A stretch of 64,000 nt of DNA, taken from Pezicula radicicola (Eukaryota > Ascomycota > Leotiomycetes > Helotiales > Dermateaceae). The stretch lies in assembly GCA_003008705.1 (NCBI GenBank), contig PDUO01000021.1:622766-686765 (forward strand). The letters are read 5' to 3'. Below the pieces are notes generated by a model. It had not been told where the DNA came from, made no database searches, and saw nothing but the letters and a program-made list of their open reading frames with translations. A program made the translations under genes and the position numbers. Below, piece after piece: positions 22,633-35,333 of the stretch. Numbering within the stretch: the first letter of the stretch is position 1; every line of letters begins with the position of its first letter.

Positions 22633-24572
22633 TCATGTCAAAGCCATCTTCCATCCAAGACGATTCAACGCCTCCTCCCACTCAAACCCCAACCTCAGAG
22701 CCCCCCCACCCTTGTTACTTTTCCTCTCACAACCCTCATCCAGATCCTTCATCTTCCATACAGCCTTGACAGCAGACATAGTAGGAGGAACATTACTAAT
22801 AGGCCTCGATTGATTTAAATCCGTAAAGAAACCCAACACAGCAACTCGATCACATTCAGATACCACACAAGCTGCTATAAATAATGCCCACATCGGATAC
22901 GGTAAAGAACCCAAAAGCTTTCCTTGTTTAGCGTGAATTTGATGTAATAGTGTTAGCAGTTTTGGTAGATGTTTTTCTTGGATTGACGAATGATCTGTTG
23001 GGTCTTCATATGCTCCATGTCGTAGATAGATATATGTTGCTTCTTTGAATGCTGCTGAATTCAGGTATATCAAGTGATTTGGATTTGTTTCTTCAGACCA
23101 TTGTCGTAGATTATCCAGTCGTTCGTGCAACGCAACTGCAGCTTCTCGATCTGAGTTTTTCTCGTCCAAGCTAGAGTTTTCTTTTTGGCGTCGCCGTTTT
23201 CGGTATTTGGAACGGGCTAGTAATGTTATTGAGGAGATTATATCAAGGAGTTCTGGTGAGAGTCCGATGTAGATGTTTATTCTTGTTGAATCTCCACAAT
23301 CGGAACTTGGGTGTAGACGCTCATTTTTGAAATAACTGTCCTCGTCTAGTGTAGTGGCTGAAAATGTGTCTCGTAATGATAGGTAATTGTGGACGAACTC
23401 TATGGTCTCTGAACTGAAGAGACCACTGCTGGTACAGTCGTTACGATTGTGATAGTGGTTAAGTAGTGATATGGCACCGTTGAGATGGGCTATCCATTCG
23501 TGACGACTCCCGGTTGCTATCTCGAGGTAGCAGAGCATCATTACTGTTAGTAGCATGCTATCTCTTTCGGCCCTATTGGTATTTGAGCACTCGATATCTC
23601 CTGCTCCTGTTGTGGCTGTATACGTGGAAAGTAATTTGCACAGTAGACTAAGAGACTTGGATTTGTGGAATAGCACTGTGGCTTCGTATCGTTTGCTCTT
23701 CTCAGTGTCTATTCCATTCCGTAAATCATTGGCTGATGCGGCAATCACTGCATGGAGAAGGGCTTGCGAAGATAGACATAGAGGTAGAACGATCATCCGA
23801 AAGGGATTTTGGTTCCCGTCTAGTAGGACTCTTCTATTGCAGACAACGTTCATATCTTTATCAATCACTTTTATCAGCTATACAACAACAACAATAACAT
23901 AAGTAGAGATAAAAATCTTCAACTTACAGTAGTCAAGCAAGAAACGGCAATCTTGATCAAGGTTCGGATATTGCCTAAGTCGAGGTGGAATAGTGGGTAA
24001 CGCCCTAGCAGAGCAGAGTTCTCCATGGCTAAACTGGTGCTTTTCAAAGCACGGAGCACAGCTTGTAGATAACCGACCGTCATGATAGAAGCGATTTACA
24101 TCACCACTTGTGGTGTTTAAAAACAGCACTTTCCTTCTTGGAATAAGAAGCAAGAAATGGGGAATCACCACTACGGAGTTTAGCACAAGTTACTCCTCGT
24201 TGCCGGACCACCGTACTTACCTTTCTTCTCCTTAGAAAATCGATCTCGCATCCCAGCGCGACCAAAAGCAATCCCAGCTTTCTCCGCTTCATCCTCCCAA
24301 AGAAGTCGAATTCCATATTCGCACTTCACTTGTTTCTTCGAGCATGCTTTACAAGATGGTTTCTCTTCTGTGATCAACATTAACAGACTGCTAATCACAT
24401 ATAAAAAAACTTAATTAGTACACACCAGTACATCTCTTCCGTCGTTCTACAAAAACTCCATCAGTACAATTTTCACAAGTAAGGGGGTCCGCTTTAGCCA
24501 AGAAATACCTTTACAGCCCCAGCATCCAGATTTCCCTCGCTTGATTGGTGGTTTCTGAGGCTTGAGGTCCAT
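22633..24572 (-). CDS. Zn2Cys6 fungal transcription factor, 5 exons
   Basis: Gal4-type regulator. Exons on the minus strand: 24572-24509, 24446-24426, 24367-24221, 24170-23928 and 23867-22633. They sum to 1710 nt (569 aa). The DNA-binding domain is assembled only after splicing: CWGCKERRKRCTEEKPSC followed by KACSKKQVKC, with spacing CX2CX6CX6CX2CX6C. A tiny 21 nt exon encodes its second loop. The C-terminal part is the fungal-specific 'Fungal_trans_2' type helical region (LLHAVIAASANDLRNG; DSMLLTVMMLCYLEIATGSRHEWIAHL, quoted as DSMLLTVMMLCY and EIATGSRHEWIAHL). It is the natural pathway regulator of the flanking oxidoreductases, by position only. Confidence 0.9.
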
Positions 24573-25200
24573 AGCCTCAGGTGATTGTATGACCGCAATA
24601 TATCCGTATCGTACGGTAATGTAGTTGAAACTGTTAGCAATTGTTGTCTGAATATGGTACCAGTGGGAAGCTTGAGGTTCAATTAAACATGGGGTTGGCT
24701 GGGTACGGAAATATCCACATCTCCATACAGGATAGCGCCCCTCTCTTAAGCGAGCATCCCACTCCAGACTTCTCCTTTTTGTGGCGGATCGACCTTCCCC
24801 AGCAACGAGGGTCGAAATCCCACTTTTGAGATCACATTATTCTACAGTATGTCTGATACTCGCTATCTTTATGCATCATATGCATCTTTATCCGGTCTTT
24901 AGCTTGTTATGAGTGAGAAGCGAGGAATGAATTTGGGGACTTGTTCACTCTATGATGTACGCTAGCGGATCGAGTTTCTACTTGCATTGAGTATCGAAGA
25001 ACACTGTAAAACTTTGGCCTATTATGTGGAGTAATGACAAACATAGGTCTCACATGAAAGAAGTGGTGCAAGCTCCATATATTCAGATCTCTCAACATAA
25101 GTATTGTAGCTATCCCCAGTCATCAACCAAACCATAGTAAACACTTCGAAAGTATCACAACCATTTTTAACCACCTCTAAAAGCCAAACTATCCCTAAAA
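24573..25200. other. intergenic, divergent promoters
   Basis: About 630 bp between the divergently transcribed transcription factor and the flavin amine oxidase. No gene seen; both promoters should lie here. No clear CGG-type inverted site for the Zn2Cys6 factor was picked out by eye. Confidence 0.45.
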
Positions 25201-26608
25201 ATGTCGCTTAAACCACTTAATGAGCGAAGTGTGCTCATAGTAGGAGGAGGAACATTCGGCACATCAACAGCCTACCACCTCACACAACGCGGCTACAAAA
25301 CCGTAAAAGTACTAGATAGATGGGCACCGCCTTCAAAAGAAGCAGCCGGAAACGACATCAACAAAGTAATCCGAGCAGACTACTCAGAACCACTCTATGC
25401 AAAACTAGCATCGGAAGCGATGAAAATCTGGAAAGATCCCACGGGGTTATTCAACGGATTATTCCATCCTTCAGGTTGGATAATTGGAGCTGGAAAAGCG
25501 TCACTTCCTTTTATTGAGGAATCGATTAAGAATTCTGAGAAGTTGGGTTTGGAGAAGGGGGAATGGGTTACTGCTGAGGAGACGAGGAAACGTTGGCCTG
25601 CTTTTACAGGTGATATGGAAGGATGGAAAATTCTTTGGAATGGTGCTGCTGGGTGGGCTGATGCGAGAGCGGCTATGACTATAATGGCTGATGAGGCTAT
25701 GAAAGCTGGTGCTGAATATATCTATGGTGATTCAGGTTATGTCAAACAGCTTATTTTTGACGAGAACTCGACATGTATCGGGGTTAGATGTGCAGATGGA
25801 TCTGCTTACTTTGCCGATCTGGTTGTTCTAGCTGCTGGAGCTTCTGCCGCTGGACTTTTGGATTTGAAGGGTCAACTTATTGCAAAGGGTCATACAGTTG
25901 GTCATATTCAACTTTCACCTGAAGAAGTTGAGAAGTATAAGAACATACCTATTGTTGATCACTTGGAAGATGGTACCAACTTCTTCTTTTTTAATCTTTC
26001 GATACAATAACTAACACGCATACAGGCATAATGTTTCCTCCCAACGAAGACGGCGTAGTAAAATTCGGTGCAGTAAGATTTTGCACAAACTTCAACAGTT
26101 CCGTCCCAGGCGTCTCGCTCCCACGCTACAGATCTGATAACCCAAGCGATGATATCCCAAAAATCTTCAAGGACCAACTGCGTGAATTTACTCGGGCATT
26201 CTCTCCAGAGCTTGCAGATCGGGAATGGTTTGATACAAGGATTTGTTGGTAAGTAAAGTGACAACATGCCTATCCTATCTCAACAGATTTCCTAACATAG
26301 TACACAGGGACGCGGATACAGCCGACCTTCACTTCCTCATTGGACAACATCCCTCGCACCCTCAGCTCAACCTCGCAGTCGGCGGCTCAGCACATGGATT
26401 TAAGTTCTTACCTATAGTTGGAAGTTACATTGTCGATATGTTGGAGGATAAGTTGGATCCCGAGATTGCAAAAAAGTGGAAGTGGAGACCTGGTGCTACG
26501 CGGGACAGTGGTGCTGCTAATCCCCACCCAAATGCTACACTGGATCTTGAGGATATTCCGGGGTGGAGCAAGAATGATTCAACGTTCTTCAAGGGTGCGA
26601 AGCTTTAA
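25201..26608 (+). CDS. DAO-family flavin amine oxidase (saccharopine/fructosyl-amine oxidase-like), 3 exons
   Basis: FAD-dependent oxidase of the monomeric sarcosine oxidase group, which oxidises N-substituted amino acids to an imine and H2O2. Exons 25201-25972, 26026-26248 and 26308-26608; 431 aa. The N-terminus has the dinucleotide-binding motif VLIVGGGTFGTSTAYHLTQRG. The ICWDADTADLHFLIG segment, spliced at W, matches the position of the Cys that carries FAD covalently in sarcosine and fructosyl-amine oxidases. The C-terminal GGSAHGFKFLPIVG is the second family signature. No peroxisomal SKL ending is seen (the end is GAKL). The substrate is not readable; candidates include pipecolate, saccharopine or fructosyl amino acids. 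Confidence 0.92.
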
Positions 26609-26882
26609 TTGTGGATCTAACTTTTGGCTTGTTGGCGTTGATGTAGATAATACTCTAGTACTATGAATTGTACTGTGGACAACAGTCTCAATGCCCAAGC
26701 TTCTATATAGTGTTGCCTGGTTAATGGCAATAACTAGTTTAAGAATCTTGTAAATGCTTATGAATTTGTTAGAACGTAACTCCCCTTACCAGGCAACTCA
26801 ATCAACAAGTAAAATGCTTTCATTCTTCATATACGGGGCATAATGCATACATACAAGGAGCCTGGGTTCAACCTTATCTACC

Positions 26883-29069
26883 TTACCCACCAGACCCAGG
26901 AAACTTAACCAACCATAAATACACTAAGATAACCATCCAAGCTACACGCCAGACACTCCATATAGCTTCCCGGCCAATCTTCTCGGGAAGTGATAGTTTC
27001 CTCTTTGGGCCTCTATCATAAGCAATTGTCTTAGCCCGTTTTGGAGGTATCTCTTTTCTGGTGGGATATTGAACTCCACCATATACATTTACACTGTACC
27101 CTGCACTGTCGATAAGAGGCGGTACAGCGTTACGGACTTGAGAGGATGGTAGACCGTAGCCTCTGGCGGGACTGACACTGCGGGATTGACGCTGGGCTGA
27201 GGAGCGGGGCGCTAGGCATGTGGGATTAGAGGCAGTTGATGAGGTGGAGGACTTGGAGGACGGGTGGGGCGGACAGCCTTGTTCGTCTTCGTCTTTCTCC
27301 CATTTAGTGTCGCGGTTTGAGGTGGGTAATATGGAAAATTCACGATCGGACTCGTTTGCTGGGGTATCGAATGGCACAAGCCCGAGAATTGGTGTGAGAA
27401 CGGCACGAATGCCGAGAGTTAGAAAGGTGATGGCGAGGAGGATACCATATCGAATGAGGATCCCAAATTGGTCAGGCAAAAGACACAGGTGAGACTCAAA
27501 AGTTGGCGATGTGTTGACCCCTGGGTTTGCTTCATGGCTGCCAGCCATACCCTTTGGTTTGCCTTCTGGAGTGACTGGATTCCACATACTAAGCATAAGA
27601 AAGCCTGGCCTCCGTATACCCATTGCGTAGCTCATACTCTTTACGGTGATCTCTCGTGCACTGTTTTTGTTTGGTGGGTGTACAATTTCACAATAGTCGT
27701 GATCGTCTCCTGAAAATACAGATACTATGTTCCCGATGGAGGAGACTACCCTGACAGAGTCGCTTTCGCTTAGGACGTTCTGATACTGGTACCCTTTAGA
27801 GATAGAAATCCCACCCCCATGCTCTCTCATAGGACCGCATGGAGTGTCAGGATTTCGATATAGAGGGACATGCGTGAGGAGAATCGTTGGAAAATCCGCG
27901 GCTCCCTCACCTGGGTCCGATTTTGGAATCTTCGACCAATCAACTTCGTTTAGGTCTTGAACTCCATGTGCAAGTTGCGATTCTCTCCCATCTCCAGATT
28001 GGTAACGCAACTCCCTTGCAACTGCTTTTCTTTTAATTTCCTGAACTCCGGACAAAAATTCGTCCACTGGCTTCGTAATCTGTGCAGTTTCGCTCGCTGG
28101 TCTGTCTGAGGATCCTGCACTTAATGATACGGCATCGATTGATACGAATGTGTGGTTCGCAATGACATCAACCCTGTTTCCCTCTCCAAAATATGCCTCG
28201 AACCTATTCCGTATAGGTATTTTGACTTGCGCCCCGAAACCTAAATCGTGATTCCCTGGCAAACTGGAAATGATCTTCCGGCCTCTCTGCCCAGGACCAG
28301 CTTCCGTCGTCCCTAAGTTCCAGTATTTGAAGAATATCTTCCCGAACCGATCATATTCCTTCAGCCAGAAGTTCTCTCCGTATTTCTTCCTCCACGTCCC
28401 CAATACCCTCTCTTCTTGTTGTGGCCGTAAACCTTTCGTCCATTCCGGGTCATCTGTATTCCCATGCGCCGTCTTCCACTCCCTCCCGCCGTCAAAAAGG
28501 TCCCCCAAAAAGAATAGCGTGTCAGGAATTAGCTGCTTCTGCAGTTGTATGTATGATCGCTTTAAATAATTATCAGTATGCAAAATCGACGCTGTTGATA
28601 ATGGCCATGGTCGGTCTGGATATGAATGAGGATCGATGAGCTGCGGATCTGCAAGGAACACCAAATGATGTGGCGTGGCACCCTTTGGCTGTATATATCA
28701 TCAGCCTCCATATTCCAAGCAAGGCCAGCTTCAACATCAACTCACCCATCTCTCCCAATTGTCCCATTCGCAAGCCTCTATACTACTTCGAAACACCCAT
28801 CTTTCCCCCCAAAGCAGGACCACAAGCCAAATCGCAACGAGCAGATGAGGGACACTCAAAAGCCTCCTAATATCAATGCTTCTTCGTATCTGTCGCAATG
28901 ACTTTGAAGGATTCGTCGACACACCATCGTATCTCTGCCGATCTAAGAGCACCTGTACGTGCGCAGCAAGTCCGCTAGGTAAGGCTGATATGGCGCGATC
29001 AAGTATTGAGGGCGGCTCGTTGAAATGATCATGCGTTGAATGCACATTGCTATAATATGAGGATGCCAT
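26883..29069 (-). CDS. Cdc1/Ted1-like metallophosphoesterase, 2 exons
   Basis: Calcineurin-like phosphoesterase of the Cdc1/Ted1/PGAP5 family, which remodels GPI anchors in the ER/Golgi by removing ethanolamine phosphate from mannose. Exons 29069-28746 and 28688-26883 give 709 aa. The N-terminal exon ends with one membrane helix (LVAIWLVVLLWGERW) after a basic segment. The metal-binding motifs follow in order: DPQLID, GDLFDGG, GNHD, THVPLYR and SGDDHDYC. A second hydrophobic stretch (IRYGILLAITFLTLGIRAVL, about residues 515-535) precedes a low-complexity Ser/Pro tail. A final hydrophobic segment near the C-terminus (VWRVAWMVILVYLWLVKF) may be a last membrane anchor. Splicing restores PKGATPHHLVFLADPQ. 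Confidence 0.9.
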
Positions 29070-29765
29070 CAAGAGTTGGGTTATATGCCATTCCGTGCGC
29101 CGGCAGATTGATCCTTCCAAGTTTCGAGAGAAAGCAAGAGAAAAGCTTGTGCAGAAGCAGTTAATTTGCAGGCGCACAAAGGGGGGTTGAGGAGGCAATC
29201 TATCTCCAAAAATGAAGGGGAAGCCTTATTTTATTTTGCGGGGATCAAGGGGAGCTACAGCGGCCGACTCCGCGTGAGATTAGACGACTTTCTAATTTTA
29301 TCTCCATTAGCACCCCTGCACATGAAAAGGGACTGATTTTATTCAAGAATATTAGACCAATTCTATCCACATTTACTTGTCAACCCTCTACGAAGTAAGA
29401 ACTTTTCAACCTAGTTTCAAATATCTTAGGACAGAAGTTTACAGTTCTTACTTTCTCCAAGACTCAAGATTAGCATATTTCTATGAAGATTCTGCTATTT
29501 TGTTCGTCTTGCTTAGGTCGGCAGCGAACGCTATTAGCGGAGTACGCGGCCATACTAGCAACAAGAAGTCTAGAAAATAGAAAGCAAACGGGTTATAGAG
29601 TGGACCTGTATACAACGAAGGGTTTGAGACTCATTAACGTAGCTACATTGGATAAAAATCATTCTTCGAAAGTACATGTAAAACCCCATGTATTAGACTC
29701 AATAAGAAAAGGAACTGAAGTTAGCAGTGTATATCCAAGTTTCGATCTACCATGCTAGTTACACC
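29070..29765. other. intergenic region
   Basis: About 700 bp between the Cdc1-like gene's 5' end and the 3' end of the GH3 gene. Short open frames on the plus strand at 29377-29758 show no family features. Nothing else seen. Confidence 0.45.
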
Positions 29766-32750
29766 CTAAAAGATCCAGGTAAAAGATCCCTTAACCTCAA
29801 ATGAAGTCGATTCCCTTTTTCGACAAATTAGCTTGTAATCATGTATCATCTTGAAGAGAGGCGCTCACCTAATATCAACAGAACTTGCACCAATGAGGAC
29901 TCTGAAAACACCCTCCTCGGCAATCCAACCCTTCAAGTCCGTATCGTAATATCCAACTGAATACTTGTCCAATGCCAAGACAGCATTTTTCGTCTCACCA
30001 ACCTTTAAGAATACCTTGTCGAAAGCCTGCAACTCCTTCTCTGGACGCGGAAGGCGGGACCTTTCGTCCTGGATGTAAGCTTGGACGATTTCAGCACCTT
30101 CGATGTTCCCGCTGTTAGTTATGGGAATTGTGACAGTGATTTTGTCGTTTTCGGAGAGTACTTGGCTACTAATCGAGGCGGCGCCATATGTGAAAGTGGT
30201 GTAGGAGAGACCATGGCCGAAGGCGAATAGAGGCGAGATGCCCACTCTCTCGTAATGTCTATAACCAATATACAGACCTTCACCATAGAGTACCTTTTTG
30301 TTTTCGCCGGGCCAGTTGTGGTAAGTGGGGTTATCTGCCAATCTCTTTGGGAAGGTTGTCTGAGAAGATTGTCAACATAAGGATTAATGATTAATTGGCT
30401 TCTGTGTGACTTACGGGAAGCTTTCCACTAGGATTCTTGAATCCAAAAAGTACATCGGCCAAGGCATTTCCAGCTTCTTGGCCTTGATACCATGCTTGAA
30501 GAATAGCCGGAACGCGGTCTGCCCAAGGCATTGTGACTGGCGAGCCTGACTGATTGACGACAATAGTGTTTGGATTTGCCTCCAAAACGGCCTCAATCAG
30601 TCGATCTTGGCTACCGTCTTTTGGTAAATCCATAGTCTTCCGGTCATATCCTTCGGATTCCCATTCTGCATCAAGTCCCACGATGACTACGGCTACATCG
30701 GACGCTTTCGCAGCCACAATAGCTTCTTGCAGATAATCCACCTTGTCCTCCTCTTTGTAACCGATTCGACAACCACCGGTAGCATGCGTGGAATTGACGA
30801 GCTTCTGCTTAGATATTGGCCGGATCTCATTCGTCGTCTCCGCGACAAGCTCAACCGGCTTACCAGCTTCCATTTCTATTTCAAAAAGAATGTCTTCTGA
30901 ATTGTCAAACATTGCCTCTCCTTGCTCTGTCCAGTCCCACAAATCAACCATTAATTTTCCATCCACGAAAAGCCTCCCCGGACCAACACTTGAAAAACTC
31001 ATTGTATGACGCCCACTTGTGGTTGGTGTGATCCTCGTCTTGGCCTGAACAGACCATGGCCGGGTGTGATCTCCGTTACCTATCTCCAGCGGCACTGAAT
31101 CCCAAAGAAAAAGATCTGTATTCGTTCTTCGTTGAATGACTCTTGGCTCACCCTCAAACTTGTCTCCGATGTAAAACTCGAGGTCAACCCCTTGCTCTCC
31201 CGAAGATGTTGTACAGTAGTCCGCAGCCAGTGGAAGCCACTTGTAAGTTTGACAACCCAACGAGTAGGTGACCTCCTTTCCTGGGACTTTGCGGATGCTG
31301 TCTAGCGGAATCGTGTTGTAGTATGGATTCAGACTCGCACTACCTCCACCGCCAGCAATAGCCCTATTAGCATTGGGGCCAATGACAGCGACTTTTCTTT
31401 GCGATGCTTTGATGGGTAAGATTCCTCCTGTGTTCTTCAGCAGAGTTAAGCCCTCGACCCCAGCATCTCGAATAAGTTGGCGCGTTTCCTCCCTGTCATC
31501 TTCTTGTTCAGCAAGTTCAGCTGACATTTCGCTTCCTTTGGTGCGTTCAGCCAGACGTATAACGTTAGCTGCCGCCGTCTGAATAGCTTCTCTACTCAGC
31601 CGACCATCTTTCACCGCTGCAAGAGCCTTTTCTCCACGCCATTTAGCAGACACGGGCATCTCAATATCGCACCCCGCCTCGATGGATTCTGCCTCCGAGT
31701 TGGTTCCGCCCCAGTCGGACATCACCAATCTGTCCAGTAAGTATGTATGCTTTTCATGTTCTGGGATTACTTACCCATCGTAGCACCATTCTCCTCTCAG
31801 AATGTTCTTGAGGGTATGCTCATTCATATCTGCATGCACGCCATTGACAAGATTGTACGATGACATGACCGCCCATGGATTTGCTTCTCTTATTGCAATC
31901 TCAAAAGGCCGCAGGTAAAGCTCTCTGAGAGGTCGCTCCTGAACTATAGAGTCTATTGTAAGTCTAAATGTCTCCTGTTCATTCCCCACAAAATCTGCCG
32001 GATATTAGCTCTTATTTGGACAAAAGTTCAGGATGGGCTCACGCTTTATTGTTGCAGCAACGCCTTTCCCTTGAAGTCCCTTGATGTATGACACGGCAAG
32101 TTTCCCGGTTAACAATGGGTCTTCAGAGAAGGACTCGAAGTTTCGTCCGCCAAGTGGACCGCGATGAAGACAGACAGTTGGTGCCAACAGGACTTGAGCT
32201 GATCTTGCTTTGGTTTCATTGGCAAGATGTTGTCCGACTTCAAGCAGGAGCTTCGTGTTCCAAGTGGCAGCAAGCGATATACCACAAGGGAAGAGAGCAG
32301 CCTGATAGCATTAGACAAGTCGCTAGCGGTAAGGGTATGGTACTGACCTTCGTACCTGCTTTGAACATTGCTCCGCGAGCGCCATTCGGCCCATCGCTAG
32401 TTTTGAATGCCGGTACCCCCTTTGAAGGTATTGACTTTGACCTCCAGAAGTCTGCCGCTACCAGTAGTGAGACCTTGCCCAAGTCAGCAAGCCATATTCT
32501 TAAGAGCCCAAAATGATATGTTTGATCCCACTTGTTCTTCTAATGTCAATGACGCCGCCAAGCTACGAGATCTGGCCCGTTCATCTTTCGCTTTCTCCGT
32601 GATGGAAGCATTCGTCCTGGGTGGGCTCTCTGGTGGAGAAAGGTCAGAGCTAGGCGTGGTATTCGTATCTCCACTCGAGAATATTTCAGAGTCCTCTGGA
32701 TATTTATCAGAAATAGGATCACTCCGCTGACTATCTGATGAAAAGGACAT
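29766..32750 (-). CDS. GH3 beta-glucosidase with PA14 domain, 7 exons
   Basis: Intracellular-type family 3 glycoside hydrolase that removes terminal beta-D-glucose from cellobiose or glycosides. Exons on the minus strand: 32750-32532, 32473-32348, 32301-32043, 31994-31775, 31729-30415, 30359-29869 and 29814-29766. The total is 2679 nt, 892 aa. No signal peptide; the first 70 residues are a Ser/Pro/Glu-rich extension. N-terminal TIM-barrel landmarks: [32 protein letters not shown] and the nucleophile region [14 protein letters not shown]14 module lies at about residues 400-545 ([14 protein letters not shown]), then the alpha/beta sandwich and an Fn3-like C-terminus. The last exon adds [12 protein letters not shown], the usual family ending. 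Intron 1 uses a weak GTGGGA donor. Confidence 0.95.
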
Positions 32751-34248
32751 GGTAGTTTAAGTGCCTGCACCATGAAACGAAGTCTCGGTTTGCCCTTGGC
32801 GTGCTATAGGATATATGCAGAAATAGCGTAGCACCGAGTTGGGAATAGGTTGGGTAAATTTAAGCTGCTAGGCGGTATAACAGAATCAAGAAGACCACGA
32901 AAGCGAAAGTATGGAGTGGTATTGAGTGATACGATATTTTCAAAGTAGGCTGGGTTGTAGCATAATATACTTAAGTATACATGATACTTGAAAGGGAATG
33001 CCGGATAGACTAAATCCATCACCTGCCTGCAAATGATATATCTCAGACCCGATCAATAGACGGATAAATAAACCCTGTTTTTACATACAGACGACCGCAA
33101 GGAATATGGGAAAGTAGTAGATACCTACCTATCTAAATGGACGGCGGCTGAATTGTCGTTGACGTTGCTGATGGCGCGAGCCTGCACGGTGCACAGCCTA
33201 CGTTGCGTTGTCGAAACGACCGAGATTCCGCGAAGAGATTTGTAGAACAGACAACAGTCTTGCCGCAAGCCAGCGGGGAGTTTGTGGGTCATCGTTGCTC
33301 TGATTGCTGACCTACACGACGAGCAGCTGGCAACGGTATGTACGGACCGGGGCAGCGAATTGGGAGACGGCTGTGACAAGACTTAAACAGAAATTCATTC
33401 CTTGTTACCAGCCAGAGACATTAATGGGGGACCTTGTTTCGGGAAGGAGCAGTGTCCAAAGAAGCTCAAACTCGTCCCATATACGTGAGGAGATGCTGTG
33501 GGATTTTGCAGAAGCCTTTCCTTCTTTCGAAGAAAGACTTCGAGGCGATAAGCAGAGGCCCGGACCCACGGCAGTGTATAATCTGCATGCTGATCGATTT
33601 GAATCTTCCATTCGGATGTTATGGTCATGAATGAAAGTCAAAGGCGTCGGAGTGTCCGCCCAGGACGGCCCTCCGGCCCGCAATCGCCAGAGCTCTCTTT
33701 TTTCAATGTTAAATCAGATCCAGTCCGCTGAAAATAGCCCCCGCAGCGTATTGCTCTGCTGTATTGATAGCTATTCGATATAGCGGTGCATACCTATGTG
33801 CAGGTACAAGCATTTGGTATCGTGTTGTCGTGAGGTTGTTCGTTGTGTATTGTGAAGAGTAGTGAAGTGGTGGCCGTGGAGTAGACGACTAGACGTTGTA
33901 ATTACCTAGCCTAGCTAAGTAAATGCCTACTGTACCTCGCCTATCTACAGTACTTTGTACTCGCACCTCCCTCTACTCTACTACTTCCGTACTTCACCGC
34001 CCAACGTCGCCGATAAGGTCCCCGGCGCGGGAACGTCCCCCTCAATAAAAGTGTACTTTACCAATCCACCTTGAAATCCCCATCGTCTCTCTTCCATGCT
34101 TTTGGCCATGATCTCTATTCAGCCCGAATTGAAGACCAGTCGGGAATTTAACATTATCCCACACTTCACTGTAAGAACCACCATGCACCATCTAGGATCG
34201 TAGCACCCACACAAGAAGATCTCGTCCACATTTTTCCTGATCTCCGCC
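32751..34248. other. intergenic, divergent promoters
   Basis: About 1.5 kb between the GH3 gene (minus) and the DUF202 gene (plus). Open frames such as 33304-33630 plus and 33405-33683 minus overlap each other and show no family features. No repeat or RNA gene recognised. Confidence 0.45.
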
Positions 34249-35333
34249 ATGGAAGATCGCATACAGCCAATAAGGGAGGATAGCGAAGCCGACATAGACG
34301 AGCCGCCTCGCACAGGAGAACCGGAAACAAGCCCGGAAAATGAAAATAGGAATGACGAGCTTCAAGCCACTGAGTTAACCCAAGTTAGAACTAATTATGA
34401 GCGCGCTTCCTCAACCCATCTGCAAGGAACCAACAACGCCCGTCCGAAGCCAACCAGCTTCTCGGGACGTATAATATACGATGTGAAAAAATTCTGGAGA
34501 CACCAAGTCTCAGTGACTGTGCCTCATGAAGCTTGTAGAGACCATTTGGGTACGTTGAGATTTCCGTTTTCGTCCTTCTCACAGCCTATTAGTCCTTTAC
34601 TATATTCATCCTGCGGAGCGAGGAGTCCGAATAGCCTTCTTTGCCTCATGTCACGTTAAGTTGGTGACTATGCTAGTCATACTTTATCCAACAAAAGTTT
34701 GAGTTCTTATCCATCGATCAAGTAGATTGGAACTGCCAGGATCTGTATATAGGCTCCATCTATGGTTGTAAGACAATCATGGAATACCGAATGCTGTTTC
34801 TTCCACCAATGCTGTTCTCCGAAGACGAGAAACCCCCACGAGCGGCACAAGGAATTTTGGCTGACAGCGAGACTGTTGCAGCACTTGAGCGTACCTTTCT
34901 TGGTTACCTTAGAACATCGCTAGCATTGTCGATGATTGGCATAATCGTTGCACAACTTTTGTAGGCAATCACGTCAAATCACTTCATCCGCTTGGCTCAA
35001 TGCTTATTTTGATATAGCCGTCTGCAACACTCTCCTGCGCCGAACCTAGAGTTTGGTTTCTTCGTCCTGGGGAAACCTCTAGCTTGTATATGCCAAGGTT
35101 CAGCAATTTATACGTTGGCTATTGGAGCTTTCAGAACATGGCGGCAACAGAATGCAATAGCCCGAGGGAAATCTATCTCTGGAGGGTTTGAGATAGTTCT
35201 TTTAGGGGGAGGTGTGTTGGTGGTGAGTCAGTCCACATGATAAATATTTGATCAACTTCATACTCATGGAAGTCTCCAGATTCTGTTAATGTTCTTCGCT
35301 TTGCTCGTAGCGGTTGATATAACCAAAGACTGA
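34249..35333 (+). CDS. DUF202-domain membrane protein, 4 exons
   Basis: Small integral membrane protein of the DUF202/YidH family, function unknown. Exons 34249-34549, 34882-34960, 35018-35222 and 35280-35333 total 639 nt, 212 aa. About 100 residues of charged, disordered N-terminus come first. The domain follows: DHLALERTFLGYLRTSLALS, assembled across intron 1, the first helix MIGIIVAQLLF, then GSAIYTLAIGAFRTWRQQNAIA with the second helix, and a last helix ILLMFFALLVAVDI. Three membrane segments fit the family. The long first intron (332 nt) contains an unrelated short open frame, so a frame-only search would give a truncated model. Confidence 0.9.

Noticed and set aside
33304..33683. Plus (108 aa) and minus (92 aa) frames upstream of the DUF202 gene
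   Set aside because: They overlap each other, have no family features, and lie in a probable promoter region.
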